From the NCBI GenBank assembly GCA_003990745.1, contig RBNI01001122.1, forward strand, positions 1 through 24,230: a stretch of 24,230 nucleotides of DNA, in the 5' to 3' direction. The notes below the pieces were generated by a model. It was not told the DNA's origin. It saw only the letters and a program-made list of their open reading frames with translations, and ran no database searches. Positions 11,556 through 20,760 of this stretch are shown one piece after another. Origin of the DNA: Jimgerdemannia flammicorona. Taxonomy: Eukaryota; Mucoromycota; Endogonomycetes; Endogonales; Endogonaceae. The number at the start of each line of letters is the position of its first letter. Within the stretch, counting starts at the first letter, position 1. The translations under genes were made by a program, and so were the position numbers.

Positions 11556-11567
11556 CAGTCAAATATT
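11553..11567. repeat. Target-site duplication of LINE E (downstream copy)
   Basis: agacagtcaaatatt, one mismatch (C for T) from the copy at 11367-11381. The first A is shared with the poly(A) tail. Confidence 0.85.
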
Positions 11568-13002
11568 TTATCAAATCACTTCAAATAGTCTGCTTAGTTA
11601 CCAACAATTCAGTGAGGAGTAAGGTAGAGTCAGAGTGTCTCTCTATAAACATCAGGATGCTTATTATTAGGGTTGATAAGCTGGAGTGAGTACTTCATCA
11701 AAAGATACTGCAAATAGTCTAGACATAAGTTGGTATTGTAAATGCTGTCATTCTTTGTTGTCTGAAATTTGTATCTATTGTAGTATTTACACATCTACTC
11801 AAGATAGGTATTGACAGAAATCTTCTTCTCTTTATTGGTTAATTTCTTCCTTCCTATGAAGATAGACTTAAGTGTATATTGAATATCCTCCTTCTTGAGC
11901 CCGCATATGTATTCATATTGGTTCAAGGGTAATGTCATATTGAATGTTGAATCTACTGGTAATATTATTCATTATGAATAGCGATACCTCTTCAGAGATA
12001 TACATAGTATTAATGGTATTTCAATTATCACACAAGTATTTTATTGAATCAATGAGCTTACCAGTTGTCAATTTTGTTACTGCAATGATTCTTAACAGAC
12101 CCAAAGATGGCTTTTAGGATACTTTGCTTATTACAGAGCTGCTAATATGAGACTATATGTATCAGCTGGGTCAAGGTACTCATTGGTGATTGCATCATAC
12201 TCACCAATCAAGAGATAGATCTAGAAGTATTGATGAACCATTAGCCAATATAACAAAGGAACTCTACATATGTATCATCAATAGATTACCTTATATGAGC
12301 AGGTCCATATTAGGCAAAAAAGGCCCTCAAGGGAAGAAAGATAGTTCTTTGGATTAATAGTGAAATTTTGGAGTTCTTCACTGCATCTCTTGAGAATATA
12401 TATATAGTTACCACAAAAATCTTTAATTGAGTCATTGATGTGGTCTCTGAGATTTCAGTTCATTTCTTCAATACTAGAAGACCTTTTCATTTTTTTTTAT
12501 TAGTAGTTAGACATGATGAGATAATTATCAATAAAGTATATACAATAAAGATATCTTGAAATGTGAGAGAAATTTCACTTGAGGATCAAGAACTGATTAT
12601 ACTGCAGTTTAGAGGTATACTGATAGATCTTAAGTAGACCAAATAGTTGATCAAAATTCTGTACCTTATTGATGTTGTAGAAATGTTGGATAGTAGATAA
12701 TAACAGTGATTTACTGAAGTATTTTGGTCACAAGAACATTAAGACTGCTCAATTGTTCTTGATTTCTTTAATATACTTAGTCTTATTGACATAGAAGAAA
12801 TTGTTATCCCATAGTATCTTGAAATTTGAAACACTATTTACAGGAAAGGTAGTCTTTAGTCATTTTGATGATTTGAGAGTAAACTCTAGCTCTCTTTTGA
12901 CAGAGATATATGAAGAAGACAGTACTATTCAGGTGACACAAGACTCAGACAACACTTTCAACAATGTCTTCAAGTATTGGTATTATCAATATGGTGAGCA
13001 AC

Positions 13003-14876
13003 ATGCATTCTGGTGAGCATACTGAGCAGGGGAGCCCTAGTGCCTTTGACTAGCAACATGTAGGGGGGGGTCAAGGTACTGGTATTAGTATGCTGAGTGC
13101 TTCGATGAGGGGACACGAGACCAGGGGTGGTGGCAGAGGAGATGTAAGGCCACATGGGAGAGGGAGGATGACCTTCGCGGATAAAGTCAGGATGGGAAAG
13201 CAGGCGACTGGGCTAGATGACTGGCTGGAGCTGGGGAAGGCATCTGCTACTACAAGTGGCAAGGAGGCCTCTCTACTGGGGGGTCAGCATAGTGGGGCTG
13301 GAGGTGTAGTGGCTGAGGCAGTGACTGCTGATAGCAGTGTGATGGGCAATCTGGAAAAAAATCCAGATGTGACAGCTGATAGAAGACTGGACAGGGGAGT
13401 GGTGCAAGACCTGGGGACCTGGCTGATGGTGTGACAGGCCTCATGGTGGCCCTATTACTCAAAAAATCTAGATCAGAATTCGCCATCACACTGTGCTTCC
13501 ATGACTTGGTGGTGATGGTGAAGATGGTGCTAGAGCTGCTGACTAGTAAGGTGAAGGGTGCAGCCTCGGTTAAGTTCTTGAAGAAGCTGGAGGCAGTTGA
13601 GATGGGGTTTGAAGAGGAGGGTTTGCTACTGGAGGCAGTGGAGAAGGGTGTAGTGGTTGGAGGGATCTTGGTACCAATGGTGAGGTGTATGCATTGGGAT
13701 CCCCAAGTGGTTTATCTGGTGATTGCAGATATGCCAATGGTGAAGAAGGAGGAGGCAAGGAAGCTGGTTATGGATGTGGTGAAGGAGTATAGCGAGGTGG
13801 TTGATATTGGATTCAGGGTATAGGAGGGGACTGAGCTCAGGACAGGAGATGTAGACGTCCGGTTGAGGCTATTTGGAATGGAGAATACCAGGAAGGCTAG
13901 GGACTGGCCAGTGGTACTGAAGTGGGGCCCAGTGGAGTATAAGGTATCGAGGGTGAAGGGGTCAGAGGAAGATGAGGAGGACCTGCTGGAGGCGCTTGAG
14001 GACCTAATGGGGGCAGTGAAGAAGAGGCAAAGGGCTTGGAGGGCTTATGAGGCTAGGACAGTAGTGGAGGTGATTGAGGGCAAGAAGGTGTGAATGGACA
14101 AGGTGCTCTGGGAAAAGGCAAAGGGGAGACAGCTGCAGAAGGATTTGCTGGCCAGTTTGGATGGGGGTCAAAAGGCAGGGGCTACGGAGGAGGGTGCTGG
14201 AGCGAGTGCTAGCATCTAGGTGGAGGCTGGGCAGCAAGAGGGGAAGATGAAGGAGAGTGGAAGACAGGGGCCAGAGGAGGTGGTAGTGGATATGGTGATG
14301 GCGGATGATAATCAGATCCAGTATAGTATTCCCGAGGTGGGAGAGGGGGAGTTGGAGGATGTGTCAGAGGATGGTTGGGATGAGTCTGTGTGAACTGAGG
14401 AGAGGAAGGAGGGAGAGGCTGATTTGGTGCAGGCAGCGGAGGTAGTTGGGGGGGAGAAGTGGCTGTTGAGGGCGCTGCAAAATGTGGCAGCTGAGGAATT
14501 GGGAGAGATTGATTTCCAGGTGATCAGTGAGGACTTCTGGGGGTGAGTGCTGCAAGGGAAGGAGGTCATGAGGAAGTTGAGAGATGAGATGATGGCAGCT
14601 CTTCTGGAAGCAGAGGAGTATGAGGTTACCGAGGCAAGGGAGGCAATGCTCTTGAGTATTGCCAATGAAAGGGCAGCTTATCTGTGGGGGCCGCAGAAGG
14701 GACTGGCAAAGTGGCAGGTGGTGTGTGAGGAGCACTGGGCATTAATGGAGATAGTGGATGGTGAGGACTGTGCAGAGTTATTGGCAGCTCTGGACGAATA
14801 GCAAAATGTGGAAGATGAGATTGTGGCAGAACAGAACCTGGATCTGGCTGGAGAGGAAGTGAGCATGGAATTGTAG
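13003..14876 (+). pseudogene. LINE B ORF1: gag-like protein, degraded
   Basis: Aligns with ORF1 of A, C and D. An in-frame ATG also lies at 12991, so the start is uncertain by four codons. The order is a Gly-rich N-terminus with FADKVRMGK (~13180), EKNPDVTAD (~13360), the RRM-like block ADMPMV...YSEVVDIGFRV (~13725-13820), GDVDVRLR, a Glu-rich helix (~13960) and a C-terminal acidic helical domain. Visible stops: TAG at 13051 (Trp in D), TGA at 13432, TAG at 13821 (Trp in A), TGA at 14091, TAG at 14217, TGA at 14391, TGA at 14544 (Arg in C) and TAG at 14799. There is one frameshift near 13400-13430. The end is the TAG at 14874-14876, 34 nt before the ORF2 ATG. Confidence 0.85.
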
Positions 14877-14910
14877 ATGTAGAGATATTAACACTGTCAA
14901 ATACTTCGCT

Positions 14911-17900
14911 ATGAATAGTACAACCAACATTTTTTCTTTGAATGTCAATGGACTTAGGGGGACTGGGAGGTGACATATGATTTTTGGATGGCTGAAGAAA
15001 CTGGAGGCGGATCTCTTCTTACTTCAAGATGTACAGTGTGAGGGAGAGAAAGATAGCCTGGAATGGATAAGAGAGTGGGGTGGGGTGGCAGTTTGGTAGG
15101 GTAAAGTGGGAATCCTGATTAGGAAGGGGAAAGGGGACATTGCAGATACTGGACATTGGGGTAGTAGATTAGTGTGGGAGACATGGCGGAGGTCTGGATG
15201 GAACTCAATTGTGGTGGGATCTTGTTATTGCCCGGCTGAGAGGGGGATCTGAGTGGCATGGATTGGAGATCTGTGGGATTCTGGACTCTTGGTTGAGGCT
15301 GGGGTGGATTGTCTGGGGGGTGATTTAATATGGTATGGGAGAGTAGGCTGGACAGAACTGATGGGAGATGGGGTATGGCAGGAAGGAGTGGGGGATTGGA
15401 GGACTGGGAAGAGGTGGAGAGACTCAGCTCACTGGTGGATGCCATGTGACTTCAGAATGGAGATCAATGTCTATATACTCATTGGGTGGGTGGACTTGGT
15501 ACTAGGATTGATTGGATTCTGACTGCTGAGTGTTGGGGTAATACAGTTTGGGAGATGATGGAGGTCGAGTGGTGCCCTTAGTCAGATCACTGGGGTATTT
15601 GGGGAGACGGGAGGTTTGGAGGGAGCAGAGAGGGGCCAGGACATTGGCATCTGAACTCTTCACTGCTGGATGAGGTGGACCTGTGGAATGCATGGGTGGT
15701 GGTGGTATGATCCAAGGTTAATCATTAGAGGGGAGCCAGGATGAGGATTGGAGATAGGTGGCATAGACTGAAATCTGAAGCTCAGAGGTACTGGAGAGAA
15801 GTGGGGAAGGAGCGAGGTGCTCAGTAGAGGAGACAAGTCTGATGGGCATCTTGGAGACTAGAAAGACTACTTCTGAATTGGGCTGGGCTACTGGAGGAGG
15901 AAGAGGTATTGGACTGGAAGGCTAAGCAGGCTAAGCTGGAAGTGGTGGAGCTGCAGGATTTATTGAGGAAGAAGAAAGCAGTGCAGGCTCAGGCTATGGT
16001 GGCAAGGCTATGGTGGCAGAGATTAGAAGAAGGAGAAAGGCCCACAAGATTTTTGTCTCATCTCCTTCATGCTAGGGGAGCAAGACACCAGTGGGAAGGA
16101 GTCCTTAATGATGAGGGAGAGATGGTATTAGGTGTGCAGGGGATTCTTGGCCAGCTGAGCACCCGCTGGAGTAACCTCTGGAGTGAAGAGGAGGGAGGGG
16201 AGGTGGCACAGGACATTGAGTGGCATCTGGAAGAGTGGCACCTAAATCCTGCAGCAGGGTTGGGAGATCTTGGCCATCTGGTTTTGGGAGAGGAGATCCT
16301 TCAAGTTCTGGCATCAACAACCCTGAAGACGGTGCCTGGGGAGGATGGTTTGCCCTGGGATTTTTGGAAACGTATGGCATCTGTAGAGGAGGCTCTGGAG
16401 GAGATGTCGCTGATATGTGATGCAGTCATCAGTACTGGGGAGTGGATTGGAGGGCAGCAGTTGGGGCTGGTGTCCCTGCTGTACAAGGACAAAGAGCGTA
16501 AGGAGGACTGGAAGAACTGGAGGCCAATTATGCTGCTGGATATGGACCGCAAGTTGGTCATCAAAATCCTGGTGGCGAGGCTACAGGGTGTGGCCCAACA
16601 GGTGCTAGGGAAGGAGCAGCGAGGCTTTGTGGGGGGCTGACTGATCCGAGATGGTACGGCATAGGTTCATGATGTCATTGAAGGTGCTAGGGCTACAGGA
16701 GTGGATGACCACTTGGTCTTCCTGGACCAGGAGAAGGCCTATGATAGAGTCTGGAGAGTATGGTTAGAGAAGGTACTGGAGCACATTGGGGTACCGGTGG
16801 GCATGTGTCGGTCACTTATTGGATTACTGGAAGAGAGTAGGGCTGCGATTCTGGTAAATGAATACAGAGGGGCTTCTTTCCCCTTGGAGAGGGGGGTGCC
16901 TCAGGGGGATCTGCTGTCACCTATACTTTATGCCTTCATCCTGGAGCCTTTGTTGGATTGGATCCAGCACAGAGTTGGTGGACTGAATATCTTGGACATT
17001 AATTGGAAGGTGGGGGCCTTTGCAGATGATATGGTGGTTGGGTTGGGCTTAGTAGCAGATATGGCTATGCTCAAGGAGACAGTTGAGTGGTATGAGAAGT
17101 ATTCTGGGGTGAAACTCAACTGGCACAAGTGTGAGACAATGGTCCTTGGGGAAGGAGTCATAGGTGGGGACATCATTGGAACAATTGTCCTGGCTAGAGG
17201 AGTGGTATGATACTTGGGTATCTACTTCTCAGTGTATAGCTCTTTACTTCCCAAGGAGTGGTGGGAGAGCAAGCTGGTAGAATGGGGGAAAGTACTGACA
17301 AGTTGAGGTGATAGACAGGTATCACTGGCAGGAAGGGTAACTGTTCTGAATGTATACTGGATGCCGAAGCTTTGGTATCTGGGCTATCATTTGGACTTCT
17401 CTAAATGGGTGGTTAAAAAGCTTCTCAAGATGGCCTATTCTTAGCTCTGGGCTGGATGCCAGAGTCAGATTGGTTGGGAGGTACTAGCACTTCCTGTGGA
17501 TCATGGAGGACTTGGCCTGGTGGACTTTTCCAAGAGGCTACTCTGCTTGAGGGCATGGTGAATGAAGAGGGCCAGTGAGTTGAGAGGAGGAGAATGGGTG
17601 CCCCTTATGCAGCATTTGTGGGAGGCAAGAGTGTCACCAAGAGGTGGCTCAGGTGATCTACTGTCCTTGGTGGCCTTGGATGGTAGCCAGAGGATGAGAT
17701 ACAAAGGATTCTGGTGGGGAGTAGTAGATGGGGCCCATCGCATTGGGATCTATTGGCAAGGTACTGAAGGGAAGGAGGACTGGGGTCCAGCAATGTGGAG
17801 GTGGGACAGGCTCTTGTTGGGAGGGAATCTGATCAAGGACTTCCGCTTAGAGGAGGGCATGGAGTGTCTTAGGGGTCTGGGGCAGGACCTTTAGCTGGAG

Positions 17901-18564
17901 ACCTGGCAGGGGGCTGGGATCAGGAAGAGATGGGACTGGACAGGCATCTGGTCATGGATCAAGGTTGTGTCGAGGTGGCTCCCGCCAAAATTCTGGATAG
18001 CATGGTGGAGGCTGTTGTGCCGAAATGTGATGCTAAACTTTAGGACAGGCCATCTGGTGGACGGAGGGGTCTTTGATTGTGAGGAATGTTATAATGTAGG
18101 GCAGGAGGGAGAGGTGGTGCAGACTCCTGAACATTGGTTGGGGGAGTACAAGAGTATGGAGAATTTTTGGAAGGTAGTTGGGGAGAGGTTGGGAGTATCG
18201 GCACCTGTCCCTGAGGTGGGTGGGTGGTGGGCGGCACTGCAGTCAAGGCTGGTGGGGGGGGTGGGGAATGAGTGGCTGACAGTTGGTTGGGCCATTGCAA
18301 TATGGGTAGGACTTGTGGAACACTGGTGGAGCATCTTTGAGGTGGGCCCCCAGCAGCCAGTGAGACTGAGGGGTAGTGAGGTGGGAGGAGCTGATGCTCA
18401 AACTCTTCAAGGCATGGTGGATTGGTTGGGGCCCCAAGGGGGGGGGACATAAGGGACTAGTGAGGAGAATTGTAGAGAAGAGTAGTGGTAGAGTTGTGGT
18501 GAAGATGGATGGGGTGTCATTTATAGGAACTAGGGAGGGGGGGGGTCCCTGTGGGATAGGTTGA
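14911..18564 (+). pseudogene. LINE B ORF2: endonuclease-reverse transcriptase, degraded
   Basis: Endonuclease motifs: LNVNGL (~14945), LLQDVQ (~15025), CYCPAE (~15225), GDF-NMV with a one-base deletion at about 15321-15327, RIDWIL, and SDHWG after a TAG at 15579. Reverse transcriptase: NWRPIMLLDMDRKLV (~16520), VFLDQEKAYDRV (~16715), GVPQGDLLSPILYA (~16900), an intact FADD at 17019-17030, GVKLNWHKCETMVLG (~17105) and YLGIY. The C-terminal part holds WWRLLCRN, then C-x2-C (FDCEECYN, ~18080) and EHWL, where the following Cys kept in LINE A is Tyr. Stops include TGA at 16638, where LINE C has Arg, and TAG near 16663, where C has Trp. As read the frame ends at 18452; a slip in the G9 run (18438-18446) would restore the ...GIG end at 18564 that matches LINE A. 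Confidence 0.9.
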
Positions 18565-18602
18565 GGGCTTAAGCTGTATCAATATTACTATAGACACCAG
18601 TT

Positions 18603-18608
18603 AATAAA
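18603..18608 (+). promoter_or_regulatory. Polyadenylation signal of LINE B
   Basis: AATAAA in the 3' UTR, aligned with the signals of A and E. Only 12 bases of element follow before LINE C starts, and there is no poly(A). Confidence 0.7.
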
Positions 18609-18728
18609 GAGAGTTCAAGTGCCATCTTTCTCCACTACAATTCACATTACACAAACTTTCACAACACACTTTCAAGTCATTTATTGGAGAAAGATACTAA
18701 GAAGATATTAAGCAGCAAGCAAGCTGAT

Positions 18729-20729
18729 ATGCATACTAGGTTGGGTGGACCTGGGGCCTTCGACTGGCAGCATGTTGGGAGGGGGCATGGGCTGGGGATG
18801 GGGTCTTTCAGTGGCTTGAGTGGACTGAGCAGCTCAGGTAGTGGAGGCAGCACTGGTGGGGGGGCTGAAGGGCAGCAGGGGAGGAGCTTTGCAGAGGTGC
18901 TGAGGACTGGGGGCTGGCCGATGGGAGCACGCAGAGATCAGGCAGGAGGGAAGGGAAAGCAGAAGGCTGAGGATGCTGGCCTTCACTGGTGGGGGGTGGG
19001 GGAAGTGGAGGGACTACTGGGGGTAGTGGCAGGACTGCTGATAGTGGCATGACAGCTAATCAGGAAAAAAAAAGAGATGTGATAGCTGATGGCCAGGTGG
19101 GGCAGGGGATCCTGATGTGGAAGGAGGACCTGGCAGATGGTATAACAGGGCTGGTGGTGGCACCATTACTCAAGAAATCAATCTCAGAGTTTGCGGTGAC
19201 CTTGTGCTTCCAGGGCTTGGCAGTGACAGCGAGAATGGTTCTGGGGCTTGTCTCGAAGTAGGTGGCTGGGGCAGCTTCAGTGAAGTTTTTGAAGGGTCTG
19301 GAGGGGGTCGAGGTGGGCTTTGAGGAAGTCGGCCCACTGGATGAGGCACTGAAGACTGGAGTCATAGTTGGGGAGGTGGTGGTCCCTATGGTGTGATGCT
19401 TGCAATGGGACCCCAGGGTGGTGCAGCTTCTGGTGAAAGGGGTGTCCACGGTGACTAAGGAGGAGACTAGGAAGAGGGTGGAGGAGGTGATAATTGAGTA
19501 TGGTGACGTGGTGGACATCGGCTTTCAGGTGTGAGAGGGGACTACGATCAGGATAGGTGACATTGATGTAAGGATTTGGTTGGCAGAAAAGGAGGCCACA
19601 GGGAAGGCAAGTGACTGGCCCTTGGTGCTGATATGGGGGACTGTTGTCTGCAAGGTGTTGAGGGTGAAAGGGAGTGAAGAGGAGGAGGAGGACTTGTTGG
19701 AGATGCTAGAGGAGTTGAGTGGTGCTGTAGAGAGGAGGGCGAAGGCCTGGAGACTGTATGAGGAGTTGACACATCTGGAGGTTGTGGGCAGGAAGCATGT
19801 CCACATGGATAAGAAGCAGTGGGAGCGAGCCCAGGGACACAAGAGGCAGAGGGAGTTGTTGGCGAGTATGACGGGTGGGGTGAAGAAGATATCAGTTGTA
19901 ACTGAGGAGTCTGGAGGTGCGGAGACCAGTGTCTGGGCTGGTAAAGGAGGAGAGGAGGTAGAGGTGAAGGAGGCAGGGGCTGGGGGGAAGCTGGATAAGG
20001 ACCCATTTGCTGATGGTATCTTCGAAGTGTGGGAGCCGAAGTTGGATACCACCCCCCCCCCCACTTATCAGGAGGGGCCCAGGTGGGAAGAGAGGGACGA
20101 TGGAGGATACACGGATGCAGGGGGCCCAGCAGGTGTGCTTTGGGGTCCCTGATGTGGGGCAAGGGGGTCAGGTGGTGGTGGTTGGAGAGGATGAGCTGGT
20201 GGATGTTCCTGAGGAAGAGTGGGATGAGGCTGCCAGTGTAGGTGCTGACACTACGATGCTGGACGCAGGGTGGCCAGGGACTCCAGGAGGGAAGGAGGTG
20301 GGGAACTTGTTGTGGATGCGCAAGGTGATGGATAATCTCGCAGCAGATGCTTTGGGAGAAGTGGACCTGCGGGCAATGCCTGAGGAGTATTGGGCACGGA
20401 TTTTGTATGGTGATGGAATGGTAGAGGCATTGAAGGTGGAGATTCTGGGTATTTTCCTAGAGGAGGAGGGGTATGAGGTGGATGAAGTGAGGAAGGTGGA
20501 GCTGGGGGTGGTTGCTGGTGAGCGAGTGGCATACTGCTGGGCAGAGCATCATGGTTTGCAGCTCTGGCAGGAGGCCTATCTGGAGTACTGTAAGGAATTT
20601 GAAGAATGTGAAGATGGGGCAATGGTAGAACTTCTGGGAGCATTGGTGGCACAGAAAGCAGGGGAGAGGGAACTAGCTGCTGAATATGACTTGGACGTAG
20701 TACAGGAGGAGTGGAATGCAGACTTGTAG
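18729..20729 (+). pseudogene. LINE C ORF1: gag-like protein, degraded
   Basis: The ATG at 18729 begins MHTRLGGPGAFDW, aligned to the A, B and D N-termini, though the family start codon may lie elsewhere. In order: Gly/Ser-rich region, RSFAEVLRTGG (~18880), NQEKKRDVIADG (~19060), RRM-like block KGVSTVTKEE...YGDVVDIGFQV (~19440-19530), GDIDVRIW, Glu-rich helix (~19680), and a C-terminal acidic domain with GVPDVGQGGQVVVV (~20145) and GKEVGNLLW (~20295). Defects: frameshift between ~18990 and 19050; TAG at 19259 (Gln in A); TGA at 19394 (Arg in B); TGA at 19532 (Trp in A); and a frameshift most simply placed in the C11 run at 20052-20062. The last ~230 codons are open to the TAG at 20727. ORF2 begins 31 nt later. 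Confidence 0.86.
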
Positions 20730-20760
20730 AGGATGGGACCACAATATAACATTATTTCTT

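Larger units (their letters stand above)
10850..12919 (-). pseudogene. Long decayed gene of unknown family, interrupted by LINE E
   Basis: Not recognised. Reading the minus strand down from 12919, a protein-like frame extends for about 270 codons to ~12120 with stops only as TGA, TAA or TAG. Coding texture then continues with a few frameshifts (about 12110, 11930, the E insertion site, and ~11200) to ~10850. Sample segments: KILWDNNFFYVNKTKYIK near 12820, EYDAITNEYLDPADTY near 12190, EYICGLKKEDIQYTLKS near 11910, and KEWIKLGNLYDNRELVTK near 11100. Composition suggests an alpha-helical protein rich in Leu, Tyr, Asn and Lys. TGG is still used for Trp elsewhere in the frame. The 5' part is cut off by LINE B at ~12920. 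The 3' part ends at the A36/(TA)n tract. Original length would exceed 600 residues. Confidence 0.55.
12920..18620 (+). mobile_element. LINE B: two-ORF non-LTR retrotransposon, defective
   Basis: The 5' leader (cagta(c/t)(c/t)attcaggtgacacaag and on) matches LINE D and less closely A and C, so B and D form one subfamily and A and C another. The leader starts ~45 bases shorter than D's, so B may be slightly 5'-truncated. ORF1 and ORF2 are both present. The 3' UTR ends ttaataaagagagttcaagtg, matching LINE E up to that point but lacking its final actat and the whole poly(A) tail. LINE C begins at the very next base. About 60 CpGs remain by eye. It truncates the unknown minus-strand gene. Confidence 0.9.

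Noticed and set aside
7065..12919. Nuclear genetic code with TGA as Trp and TAA/TAG as Gln
   Set aside because: TGG is still used for Trp in the same frames, frameshifts are present, and in the LINEs TAG replaces Trp. Mutation explains all of this with fewer assumptions. Kept as a test in the findings.
12801..13016. Plus-strand 71-codon frame across the LINE B boundary
   Set aside because: It spans the junction between the decayed minus-strand gene and the LINE B leader and matches neither.
19525..20162. Minus-strand frames of 179 and 204 codons opposite LINE C ORF1
   Set aside because: Pro/Ser-rich reverse-complement shadows of the Glu/Gly-rich ORF1. They arise because Glu and Gly codons read as Leu, Ser and Pro on the other strand.
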